A DNA stretch of 15,222 bases from Actinomycetes bacterium (GTDB lineage Bacteria > Actinomycetota > CALGFH01), in the NCBI GenBank assembly GCA_030146615.1, contig JASLBL010000303.1:1-15222 (forward strand), given 5' to 3'. The notes under the pieces were generated by a model. It worked only from the letters and a program-made list of their open reading frames with translations, was not told the DNA's origin and searched no databases. Every line of letters begins with the position of its first letter. Within the stretch, counting starts at the first letter, position 1. The position numbers and the translations under genes were made by a program. Positions 6,381 to 13,462 of the stretch are shown here, in pieces.

Positions 6381-6520
6381 CACGCCACCTGCGGCGGTCA
6401 GCCGAACCTGCGAACCCGATGCCGGCCAAGCTAGCCTGCCCGGGGATCGGACGTCACCACGACGGGCGCACGCCCGGCTGCAGGAGCGGTACCTCACCCA
6501 GCCGCACCGGCTGCATGGCT

Positions 6521-6535
6521 GGCGCCTCCGGCGCC
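6521..6535. terminator. GC hairpin between two converging genes (weak terminator candidate)
   Basis: GGCGCC-TCC-GGCGCC forms a six-pair stem with a three-base loop, between the end of merR and the end of the converging SnoaL-like gene. There is no T run, so it is not a standard intrinsic terminator. Position is the main support. Confidence 0.3.
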
Positions 6536-6569
6536 GTGACCATGGCCAAGGGATGGGCGTCGGCTATGG

Positions 6570-7013
6570 CTAGCTGGGCAGGCTGGGGTCGAGTTGCCGC
6601 AGGCGCCCAGCGGTGTCCTCCAGCTTCCAGTAGTCGACGAAGCGGCCGTCCTTGACGCGCAGGATGGCGACCTCGTCGACCTGCTCGAAGCGCCGGCCGG
6701 TCGGCGGGTTTCCCAGCCAGGGGCCGGTGTGGGTGCCCGAGCAGCGGAAACGTCCGACCACCTTGTCGTCCTCGGCGATCAGGTCGACCAGCTCCATGTG
6801 CCAGTCGGAGAAGGCGGCACGGAACGCGGCGGAGCCCTGGCGGGCGGCCGCTGCCAGCTCGGGGCTGAACAGCTCGTCGGTCACCTCCAGCCGGCCTTGG
6901 TTGATGACCTCCTCGATTAGCCGGCGCAGCAGCGCCTTGCCCTGCTCGGCCGGCGGGGGTGACTGGCCGGTCGCCGCTTGGGAACGATGGGCGGTCGGGG
7001 TTGGTGTGGTCAT
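6570..7013 (-). CDS. SnoaL-like (ester cyclase / NTF2-fold) protein
   Basis: A 147-residue protein. The first 22 residues are Pro/Thr-rich and probably disordered. The remainder has the SnoaL pattern: helix GKALLRRLIEEVINQGRLEVTDELFSPE (25-52), AAFSDWHMELVDLIAEDDKVVGRFRCSGTHTG (66-97), then the strand-rich RRFEQVDEVAILRVKDGRFVDYWKLEDTAGRLRQL (107-141). These are small cone-shaped proteins that include polyketide cyclases and many uncharacterised ester-cyclase-like members. The substrate cannot be told from the sequence. AGGAGG lies eight bases before the ATG. The 108-base gap from the upstream membrane-protein gene contains an inverted repeat (CCAGGG at 7081-7086, CCCTGG at 7107-7112). Confidence 0.85.
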   Translation of the reverse strand: MTTPTPTAHRSQAATGQSPPPAEQGKALLRRLIEEVINQGRLEVTDELFSPELAAAARQGSAAFRAAFSDWHMELVDLIAEDDKVVGRFRCSGTHTGPWLGNPPTGRRFEQVDEVAILRVKDGRFVDYWKLEDTAGRLRQLDPSLPS

Positions 7014-7121
7014 GGTGGTTGCCTCCTTTTTAGGGCTCGTCGGGCTGCTGGTCGGCGGACACTCCTGGCCCCGCTGTCGTCCAGGGAACGTCGGCTATGG
7101 CGAGAGCCCTGGGTCATGGCG

Positions 7122-7868
7122 TTACGGTCGGATCGACGGTGGAGCCCCTGCCGGGGGCTGTTGGGCGGAGGCGGTGAGCAGGCGGCGGCCGGTCAGGCCG
7201 AGGCCCAGGGCGAGAATCGCCACCCCGGCGACCATGGTCGCCTTGCTGGCTGCTGCCTCACCCGTGAACCAGACGGCAACCCCGATCGCGACCAGCCCGG
7301 CCGTCCACGCCGGGATGAGCTGGGAGCGGTACAGGCCGAGGGTGAGCACCAGCAGGCCGGCCGCCGAGGCCAGCGACACTAGGTACAGGGCCAGCACCCC
7401 GGGGCTGGTGAGGATGCGGTCAAGCAGGGCGGCCATCTCGGCCCGGTCGGCGGCCGGCTGGGCCATCTGCCAGACCCCGAACCCGTCGATCGACAGCAGG
7501 CCGCTGGCGGCCAGCACGCCGAGTAGGGCCAGGGTGCCGCCGAGGTCGGCGAGGGCGGCTTGCCGCTGGCTGACCAGCTGGGTCAGCCCGAGGATCGCCG
7601 GCACCAACAGCGCGAACCCGATGAGGCTGAGCAGGTGGACCAGGTACCAGCGGTCAGGGTTGGCGGCGGCCACCGCCAGCTGCCGGGCTGGGTCGAGCTG
7701 GAATGGCGGATGCAGGAGCTCCCCGGCCAGCAGGACCAGCGGCGCGGCGATCAGGCTGCCGGCCGCCAGCCGCTGGTAGAACCGGCGCGACCCCGGACGC
7801 GGCTGGGTGCTGGGTGCTGGCTGGACTGCGCCTCCTCGGCGCGGGATGGTCATCCTCGGTGCGGCCAT
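7122..7868 (-). CDS. Six-helix membrane protein of unknown function
   Basis: A 248-residue protein with a basic, Pro-rich N-terminus (1-30) and six likely membrane segments at about 34-52, 73-98, 109-126, 157-180, 186-204 and 210-228. The C-terminal tail is Pro/Ala-rich. No catalytic or transport motif is visible. The second segment begins with WYLVHLLSLIGFALLVPAILGL, which recalls DUF4386-like membrane proteins, but this is only a resemblance. GGAGG lies eight bases before the ATG. The start overlaps the end of the acetyltransferase gene by 19 bases, so the two are probably translated from one mRNA. Confidence 0.82.
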   Translation of the reverse strand: MAAPRMTIPRRGGAVQPAPSTQPRPGSRRFYQRLAAGSLIAAPLVLLAGELLHPPFQLDPARQLAVAAANPDRWYLVHLLSLIGFALLVPAILGLTQLVSQRQAALADLGGTLALLGVLAASGLLSIDGFGVWQMAQPAADRAEMAALLDRILTSPGVLALYLVSLASAAGLLVLTLGLYRSQLIPAWTAGLVAIGVAVWFTGEAAASKATMVAGVAILALGLGLTGRRLLTASAQQPPAGAPPSIRP

Positions 7869-8518
7869 GGCCGGTGCCTCCTTGCGGGCCGGTTGCTGGG
7901 TCGCCTCCAGGCGGCAACGTCCACCAGGTGGCGGAGCCCGAGCCGCGCGGCACGTCCGTCGGCGGGTTGGCGAGGCAGGCGCTGGTGGCCCTGGACTAGG
8001 CCGTCGCGGAAGGCGAGCTCCACGTCGAGGGACCGCAGCAGCCGCAGCGCCGGCCGGTTGGTCGGCTCGACCAGGTAGACCAGGGCGGTCAGGCCGGCCC
8101 GGACGGCGGCCGGCCGCAGGGCCTCGACCAGCAGCCGCCCGATGCCGCGGCCCTGGTAGCGGTCGGTGACACAGACCGCCACCTCGGCGGTGCCCGGTTC
8201 GTTGGCCAACCCGACGTAGCTCGCGATGCCGGCGCAGTCGCCGTCCACGGTGGCCACCATGGCGACATGGCGGTGGCCGTCGACGTCGACCAGCCGCCCC
8301 AGCATGGCCTCGGGCAGCCGCGGCATGGGCGACAGGAAGCGGCGGCGCCGGGACTCGGCGGACAGCCCGGTGAAGAATCGGGCAACCAACTCCCGCTCCT
8401 CGCGGCGCAACGGCCGCAGCTGCACGACGGTGCCGTCGCGCGCGGTAACCAGGTCCTGGGCGGGGTTGCCCTCGGCGTTGGTCCCCACCGAAGGTGTGCC
8501 GGCCATGTCAACGACCAC
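7850..8518 (-). CDS. GNAT-family N-acetyltransferase
   Basis: A 222-residue protein. The acetyl-CoA-binding motif is at 119-131 (DRYQGRGIGRLLV, matching Q/R-x-x-G-x-G/A). It is preceded by the strand AEVAVCVTD and followed by a helix and ALVYLVEPTNRPALRLLRSLD. The N-terminal RPLRREERELVARFFTGLSAESRRRRFL (35-62) is typical of GNAT domains related to those fused to acyl-CoA synthetases in protein lysine acetylation. The last 40 residues are Arg-rich and lie partly in the overlap with the next gene, so the tail may not be conserved. The start is GTG at 8518, with GGGAG five bases upstream. The substrate is unknown. Confidence 0.88.
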   Translation of the reverse strand: MVVDMAGTPSVGTNAEGNPAQDLVTARDGTVVQLRPLRREERELVARFFTGLSAESRRRRFLSPMPRLPEAMLGRLVDVDGHRHVAMVATVDGDCAGIASYVGLANEPGTAEVAVCVTDRYQGRGIGRLLVEALRPAAVRAGLTALVYLVEPTNRPALRLLRSLDVELAFRDGLVQGHQRLPRQPADGRAARLGLRHLVDVAAWRRPSNRPARRHRPWPHRG

Positions 8519-8539
8519 GTCCGCTCCCTTACGACGATC

Positions 8540-8773
8540 TCATGGCGTCGCCGACGATCGAGCGGTGGCTGGCCTGGTCGACGGTTCCACCATGGGGCCC
8601 TTACCTGAACCGCTCAGCGGGCCCGCCAGCAGGCGCCAGCCACGACCCCCGCTGTGGTTGCCGCCACCCCGTCGGGCCCGGGCGAGACGGACGAGGCGCT
8701 GATGCTCGGCCTGGCGGTGGAGCTCGGCCACCCGCTCGCGTGCAAGCTGTCCCGTCCAGTCACCCACCAGCAT
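8540..8773 (-). CDS. Small basic protein of unknown function
   Basis: A 77-residue protein. Its start is the ATG at 8773, with GGAGAGGAG ending seven bases upstream, a strong ribosome binding site. The N-terminal 36 residues (LARERVAELHRQAEHQRLVRLARARR region) form a long amphipathic, charged helix; the rest is Gly/Ser/Pro-rich. Short proteins opening with this kind of Arg/Glu/Gln helix are common as orphan genes in actinobacteria, and none I can name has a known function. The gene ends 21 bases before the acetyltransferase start and may be the first gene of the minus-strand run to 6570. Confidence 0.6.
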   Translation of the reverse strand: MLVGDWTGQLARERVAELHRQAEHQRLVRLARARRGGGNHSGGRGWRLLAGPLSGSGKGPMVEPSTRPATARSSATP

Positions 8774-8938
8774 CCCGGTCTCCTCTCCCTTGGTTCGGCC
8801 GGCACGATCACGTGCCCGACGGTAGGGAGCGGCCGACACCGGGACATCACGCAAAGGTGGAGCACCTGGTGGAATGTTCCGGAGCAGGTGCAGGCCGGCG
8901 GTGGTAGGCGCACGCAGGGCCGTGGGGCGGTGGACCCG

Positions 8939-9325
8939 ATGCGCAAACAAGAATCGACTGCCGAAGGATCCTCGCCGGATGGGCGGCGGTATGGCATGGC
9001 TCAGTCGCGTGCAGCGTCCTCGCGCCTGGCCGCACCCCGTGAGCGGGACCAGTTGCTGGCCACCAAGGTCAGCATCCCGCGAACACGCCCCGACCGGCTT
9101 GCCCGATCCCGCCTGTTCCAGCGCCTCGACGAGGGGATGGCCCGAAAGCTGATCTTGGTGTGCACGCCGGCGGGCTTCGGCAAGACCACCCTGCTGGCCG
9201 ACTGGGCCACCAGCACAAACTGGGCGGTGGCCTGGCTGTCGCTGGATCCCGACGACAACGACCCAGCGCGCTTCAGGCGCTACGTGGTCGCGGCCCTGGA
9301 CCACGCCCGCGAAGGCCTCGGCGAA
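8939..9325 (+). pseudogene. N-terminal remnant of a LAL/MalT-type regulator
   Basis: About 129 residues from the ATG at 8939 match the N-terminus of large ATP-dependent LuxR (LAL, MalT-like) regulators. They include LLATKVSIPRTRPDRLARSRL, the Walker A loop CTPAGFGKTTLLADW, and VAWLSLDPDDNDPARFRRYVVAAL. Complete proteins of this family have roughly 900 residues, with a NACHT/STAND ATPase, TPR-like repeats and a C-terminal LuxR HTH. Here recognisable sequence stops near 9325. The frame then runs only as antisense to the response regulator. The missing parts are not in the window, so this is a truncated, inactive copy. The exact breakpoint cannot be fixed by eye. Confidence 0.78.
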
Positions 9326-9426
9326 CAGCGTCATGTGGGAGGTGCTGCGCCGCGCCGGCCGTTGGGCGCAGCAGACCGGCTGGGCAGCCGGGCCATCGGA
9401 CGCCTGAAGCGGGAGGGCGTGGGAGT

Positions 9427-10065
9427 TCAGCCGGGTAGGCGGATGATGCCCCGTTCCAGGGCGACGGTGACTGCGGCGGTGCGGTCGTCGACCCCGAGCT
9501 TGGCGAAGACCCGCAGCAGGTGGGTCTTGACCGTCGCCTCGCTGACATACAGCTGGCGGCCGATGTCCTTGTTGGAGAGCCCTCGGGCCACCGCCTGCAG
9601 GATCTCGAGCTCGCGGGGGCTGAGCGCCTCCTCGGCAGGGGCCCGCATGCGGCCCAGCACCCGGGTGGCCACCGAGGGGGACAGCACCGACTCGCCCCTG
9701 GCGGCCGAGCGGATGGCGGCGAACAGCTGCTCGCGGGGGGCGTCCTTGAGCAGGTACCCGGTCGCTCCAGCGTCGACGGCGCGGGTGATGTCGGCGTCGG
9801 TGCCGTAGGTCGTCAGGACCAGCACCCGGACCTCGGGCGCCTGCTCGCCCAGGGCGGCGATGGCGCCTGGCCCGTCCAGGCCGGGCATCTGCAGGTCCAT
9901 CAGCACCACGTCCGGCCGCAAGGCCCGCGCGTGGGCGACCGCCTCGGTGCCGGTGGCGGCCTCACCGACCAGCTCCATGTCGGGCTGGGTGGCCAGCATC
10001 GCCCGCAGCCCGTCCCGCACCACCGGATGGTCGTCGGCGATCACCAGCCGGATCGGGCCCATCAC
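9427..10065 (-). CDS. NarL/LuxR-family response regulator
   Basis: A 212-residue regulator. The receiver domain (5-122) has acidic residues D11 and D12, phosphorylation site D57 (VVLMDLQMPGLDG), T85/T86 and K107 (LLKDAP). The DNA-binding LuxR domain is at about 147-210 (LSPRELEILQAVARGLSNKDIGRQLYVSEATVKTHL region). The gene begins at a GTG (10065), followed directly by ATG (10062). It overlaps the kinase stop, which shows translational coupling to the kinase upstream. Phosphotransfer from that kinase is expected. Likely targets are the facing ABC genes through the tandem repeat at 11381-11418; this is inferred from position. Confidence 0.94.
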   Translation of the reverse strand: MMGPIRLVIADDHPVVRDGLRAMLATQPDMELVGEAATGTEAVAHARALRPDVVLMDLQMPGLDGPGAIAALGEQAPEVRVLVLTTYGTDADITRAVDAGATGYLLKDAPREQLFAAIRSAARGESVLSPSVATRVLGRMRAPAEEALSPRELEILQAVARGLSNKDIGRQLYVSEATVKTHLLRVFAKLGVDDRTAAVTVALERGIIRLPG

Positions 10066-11144
10066 CGCGGCGCCCCTTCGGCCGGCTCGACCCGGTTCTC
10101 GCCCGCCGGAGCCGGCACCTCGACGGCGATGGTGGTGCCCTCGCCGGGTGCGCTCTCGACCGCCAGGCTCCCACCCAGCGCGGCCACCCGCTCGGCCATG
10201 GCGTGCAGCCCAAGCCCGGCGCCGGCCGCCGCCACCGTGGCGGCGTATTCGAACCCGACCCCGTCGTCGTGCACGTCGAGCATGGTCACATCATCGAGGT
10301 AGGAGAGGGTGACGGTCACCCGGGAGGCGGCGGCGTGCTTGCGGACATTGGCCAGGGCCTCCTGGCCGATGCGGAGCAGGGCCTCCTCGACCTGGGCCGG
10401 CAGGGAACGGGCGGTCCCGGTGACGACGGTCTCGGCCCGCAGGCCGGTCTCCTCGCCGAGCCGGCCAGCCAGCTCCCCGAGCGCCTGGGGGAGCGGCTGC
10501 TCCGCCAGGGGCCGGGGCCGCAGCGCCCACACCACCCGCCGAGACTCGGCCAAGTTGTCACGGGCCGACCGCAGGGCCTGCTCGATGTGCCGCTCCACCG
10601 GGCGCCCGAGGGCCAGGGACTCCTCGGCCGCCTCCAACAGCAGCACCACGCTGGCAAAGCCCTGGGTGAGGGTGTCGTGGAGGTCGCGGGCCAGCCGCTG
10701 GCGCTCGGCCAGCGTCCCGGCCTGCCGTTCGGCCGCGGCCAGCTCGGCCCGGGTCGCCTGCAGCTGCTCGATCAGCCGCTGTCGCTCGCGGCTCTGGCGG
10801 ACGATGGTGCCCATGTAGGCCACCGACAGCAGCGTGCCGGCCGCGAACACACACACGGCGGCGACCGCCGGCCAGGGGATGGCGCCCCGCTCCCGGGTCA
10901 GCTGCCAGATCCAGCCGACCGCGACCACCAGGACCACGGCCGCGCCGTGCCGGAGGTCGTGCAGGCAGAACGGCGCCAGGACGCCAAAGCCCAGGTTCAA
11001 GAAGACGGGGTCCAGGGCGATCAGCGGCGCCCACAACCCGACCGCTCCCATCAGGTAGAAGGCATCGCGGCGGGGCGTGCGGGCGCGGGCAACCAGGAAG
11101 GCCCAGTACCAGGCCCCCAGCGCCGTGGCCAGCGACAGCCGCAC
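10062..11144 (-). CDS. Sensor histidine kinase, HisKA_3 / DesK-LiaS type
   Basis: 360 residues from the GTG at 11144. Membrane segments lie at about 5-20, 30-45, 50-66, 66-82 and 92-112. A coiled coil follows (116-148), then the HisKA_3 helix with phospho-acceptor H156 (LARDLHDTLTQGF). The ATPase domain shows the N box QEALANVRKHA (261-271), DVHDDGVGF (290-298) and GLGLHAMAERV (310-320). The same frame stays open upstream of 11144 and encodes TIWERWRTAWHVFFYLLLAY and more, a convincing extra first helix, but no ATG, GTG or TTG precedes it in frame. A GTG at 11263, one base out of frame, would give this start if one G is missing near 11257-11261. The true protein is therefore probably about 400 residues. 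The ligand is unknown; related kinases sense membrane stress. Confidence 0.9.
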   Translation of the reverse strand: MRLSLATALGAWYWAFLVARARTPRRDAFYLMGAVGLWAPLIALDPVFLNLGFGVLAPFCLHDLRHGAAVVLVVAVGWIWQLTRERGAIPWPAVAAVCVFAAGTLLSVAYMGTIVRQSRERQRLIEQLQATRAELAAAERQAGTLAERQRLARDLHDTLTQGFASVVLLLEAAEESLALGRPVERHIEQALRSARDNLAESRRVVWALRPRPLAEQPLPQALGELAGRLGEETGLRAETVVTGTARSLPAQVEEALLRIGQEALANVRKHAAASRVTVTLSYLDDVTMLDVHDDGVGFEYAATVAAAGAGLGLHAMAERVAALGGSLAVESAPGEGTTIAVEVPAPAGENRVEPAEGAPR

Positions 11145-11380
11145 GGCCTTGCTGGCCGCCGACTGGGAGGCCCCGGTGGTCGCCTCGATGGTGGCGTAGG
11201 CCAGCAGCAGGTAGAAGAAGACGTGCCAGGCAGTCCGCCACCGCTCCCAGATGGTTCCCTCACCGCTGCCGGGATGGGTCCGCTGGCCGCCGGACGTCGC
11301 CGCCGTCGCCGCTCACCTCCCTGGTAGCCGGCCTGGTGGTCGCATCCGCCCCACCGTAGACCACCCGCTGGCGACGGGCA

Positions 11381-11418
11381 TCCACCGCCCGGTCACCGGA
11401 GTGTCCACCGGCCGGTGA
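11381..11418. promoter_or_regulatory. Tandem 15-bp repeat, candidate response-regulator site
   Basis: TCCACCGCCCGGTCA (11381-11395) and TCCACCGGCCGGTGA (11404-11418) match at 13 of 15 positions, with starts 23 bases apart (about two helical turns). The second contains the perfect palindrome CACCGGCCGGTG. The pair lies between the kinase gene and the facing peptide/ABC genes. NarL-family regulators often bind paired palindromes. The rest of the intergenic stretch from 11264 to 11576 shows no convincing -10 box and no other gene that I can support. Confidence 0.45.
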
Positions 11419-11576
11419 TGCAGATCCCCGCTGTTGGCCGATCCCAACCCGCCAAGCGCCCGCCACCCTCGTGGTGCGAGGTCGAGCCGCCAACAGGAGC
11501 AGGAGGTGACCCGAGCCGGGATCGACCGGCTCACCAAGCAAACCCATCGGCATGTCCAACCGCGAAAGGAGTCGCG

Positions 11577-11711
11577 ATGAACCATCCGGACAAGGAACCC
11601 ACCGAGCCCACGACGGGATCGGAGACCCGGCGCCTCACCGTCGCCGTCATCAGCGCGTGGGCGTGTATCGGCGTCGCTGTGATCGTCGCTGCCCTGATCT
11701 TCCTGTCCTAG
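11577..11711 (+). CDS. 44-residue single-pass membrane peptide
   Basis: MNHPDKEPTEPTTGSETRR is a polar, charged N-terminus. It is followed by one membrane helix (about 21-43, LTVAVISAWACIGVAVIVAALIF), and the protein ends right after it. AAAGGAG lies five bases before the ATG, a strong ribosome binding site. It is the first gene of the plus-strand set, 47 bases ahead of the ABC ATPase, so it may be a small subunit or regulator of that transporter or of the neighbouring kinase. It is too short for family assignment. Confidence 0.72.
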   Translation: MNHPDKEPTEPTTGSETRRLTVAVISAWACIGVAVIVAALIFLS

Positions 11712-11758
11712 CGCCGGGAGCGATCAGCGCACCCGTGGTGAAGAGGAGGAGAAGTCAC

Positions 11759-12676
11759 ATGAGTACCGACATCGACAAGCCGGCGCCGATCGCCACCGTC
11801 GTGGGCGTCACGCGCCGCTACGGGCAGGTCACGGCGGTCGACCACCTGTCGCTTGGGATCCAGCGCGGCCAGACCGTGGCACTGCTGGGCCCCAACGGGG
11901 CCGGCAAGACGACCGCGGTGGAGCTGCTGCTGGGCCTCGCCAACCCCGACGCCGGCGTGGTCCGCCTGTTCGGCGGCCCACCGGCCGACGCCGTCGCCGC
12001 CGGCCAGGTCGGGGCCATGCTGCAGGACGCCGGCCTGCCCCAGGGCGCCAGGGTGGCCGAGCTCATCGGCCTGGTCCACAGCCTGTACCCCGATCCGCTC
12101 TCGGTGGCCGACGCGCTGCGCCTGGCCGACCTGGAGCCGCTCGCCCAGCGGCAGGTGCAGCGGCTGTCGGGCGGACAGCGCCAACGCGTCCGCCTGGCCC
12201 TGGCCCTGGCCGGCAACCCCGAGCTGCTGATCCTGGACGAGCCCACCGCGGCGCTGGACGTGGACGCCCGCCGCACCTTCTGGGACCGCGTGCGCGCCTA
12301 CGTCTCGGCGGGCCGCACCGTGCTGTTCGCCACCCACCGCCTGGAGGAGGCCGACGCCGTCGCCGACCGGGTGGTCGTCATCGCCGGGGGCCGCCTGCTC
12401 GCCGACGGCACCCCCGATCAGGTCAAGGCCCAAGCAGCCGGCCGCAGCACGATCAGCGTGGCCGCCGACGGCCTGTCCCGGTATCTCCTCGAGAGCCTGC
12501 CCGCAGTCGAGACCGTCCGCCAGGACCGAGGCCGAATGACCCTATCCACCAGCGATCCCGACGCCACCATCCGCGCCCTCCTCCAGCAGGCCCCGCACGC
12601 CCAGGGCCTGGAGGTCACCCGGGTCGGGATGGAGGAGGCGTTCCGGCACCTCACCCAACAAGGAGGCACACCATGA
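11759..12676 (+). CDS. ABC transporter ATP-binding protein (ABC-2 export type)
   Basis: A 305-residue ATPase. It has Walker A GPNGAGKT (44-51), Q-loop Q89, signature LSGGQ (136-140), Walker B LLILDEP (156-162), the D-loop after it, and switch H193 (ATHRLEEADAVADRV). The C-terminal extension (about 225-300) is typical of DrrA/CcmA-like exporters of drugs or lipids. The start is the ATG at 11759, with GAGGAGGAG about seven bases upstream. It overlaps the permease gene by four bases (ATGA), so the two subunits are made together. The substrate cannot be told from the sequence. Control by the adjacent two-component system is the natural guess. Confidence 0.95.
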   Translation: MSTDIDKPAPIATVVGVTRRYGQVTAVDHLSLGIQRGQTVALLGPNGAGKTTAVELLLGLANPDAGVVRLFGGPPADAVAAGQVGAMLQDAGLPQGARVAELIGLVHSLYPDPLSVADALRLADLEPLAQRQVQRLSGGQRQRVRLALALAGNPELLILDEPTAALDVDARRTFWDRVRAYVSAGRTVLFATHRLEEADAVADRVVVIAGGRLLADGTPDQVKAQAAGRSTISVAADGLSRYLLESLPAVETVRQDRGRMTLSTSDPDATIRALLQQAPHAQGLEVTRVGMEEAFRHLTQQGGTP

Positions 12677-13407
12677 CCCGCTCCCTGGCCTACCTGTGGC
12701 TGGAGGCCAAACGCCAGTGGCGCAACCGCGAGATCCTGATCTTCCGGCTGGGGCTGCCCACGGCCATCTACCTAATCCTCAACGCCGCCAACGGCGACAC
12801 CCCACCAACCAGCCCGGGCGGCAGGATGGTCGCCATCGCCGCCCTCGCCGCCGTCATCTCCGGGCTGGCCGCCGGCCCGACCCTGGGCGACGAACGCGCC
12901 AACGGCTGGCTACGCCAGCTGCGCACCACCCCGCTCCGCCCCAGCGCCGCGGTGGCGGCCAAGATCGTGGTGGCGATGAGCTTCGCACTCCCCGCGATCG
13001 CCCTGGTCGCCGCCGCGGCCGGCCTGGTCGGCGACAACCAAGGCACCGCCCTTGGCTGGGCAGAGTCGATCAAGCTGGTCGGGCTGATGTGGCTGGCCAC
13101 CACGCCCATCACCGCAATCGGCGCCCTGATCGGGCTCACCTTCGGCGGCGAGGCCGCCCACGGCGCCACCACCCTGGCCTTCGTCGTGCTGTGGCTGGCC
13201 GGAGGCATCTTCACCTCACCCAGCCAGATGCCCGACGCCCTGGCCGCCATCGCCGAGACTCTGCCGTCCTACGGCGTGGTTCAGGTCGGCGAGAGCGTGG
13301 CCACCGGAGACACGCTACCGGCCTCAGCCCTGGTGGTGCTGGCCGCCTGGACGGCGGGTGCCGGCGCGCTCGCCGCACTGGCCTGGCGGCGGGTCGTCAC
13401 CCAATGA
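12673..13407 (+). CDS. ABC-2 type transporter permease
   Basis: A 244-residue membrane protein with the ABC-2 layout: cytoplasmic LWLEAKRQWRNREILIFRLG, then hydrophobic segments at about 23-38, 52-68, 97-119, 133-155, 163-182 and 216-238. GDERANGWLRQLRTTPLRP (72-90) is the conserved cytoplasmic loop that contacts the ATPase. It lacks the large extracellular domain of longer ABC-2 proteins, so a homodimer with two copies of the ATPase is expected. Translation is coupled to the upstream ATPase through ATGA. Confidence 0.93.
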   Translation: MTRSLAYLWLEAKRQWRNREILIFRLGLPTAIYLILNAANGDTPPTSPGGRMVAIAALAAVISGLAAGPTLGDERANGWLRQLRTTPLRPSAAVAAKIVVAMSFALPAIALVAAAAGLVGDNQGTALGWAESIKLVGLMWLATTPITAIGALIGLTFGGEAAHGATTLAFVVLWLAGGIFTSPSQMPDALAAIAETLPSYGVVQVGESVATGDTLPASALVVLAAWTAGAGALAALAWRRVVTQ

Positions 13408-13432
13408 GCCCACCGTGACGCCGCAATCGAGC

Positions 13433-13448
13433 TGAAGCGATCGCTTCA
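13433..13448. promoter_or_regulatory. Perfect 16-bp palindrome before the methyltransferase gene
   Basis: TGAAGCGATCGCTTCA is fully self-complementary and ends just before the AAGGAGG ribosome binding site of the methyltransferase. It lies in the 55-base gap after the permease gene. The size and symmetry suit a TetR- or MarR-type operator. No regulator of those families is encoded in the window, and no clear promoter boxes flank it. Confidence 0.5.
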
Positions 13449-13462
13449 CCAAGGAGGTTCCG

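Noticed and set aside
8774..9334. Extension of the minus-strand frame upstream of the small basic protein
   Set aside because: It is antisense to the LAL remnant and has no recognisable domain; the ATG at 8773 has the only strong ribosome binding site.
9333..9407. Short ORF with MWEVLRRAGRWAQQTGWAAG after the LAL remnant
   Set aside because: It reads like a protein tail and could be the end of another broken gene, but 24 codons with no ribosome binding site and no recognisable family are not enough to call.
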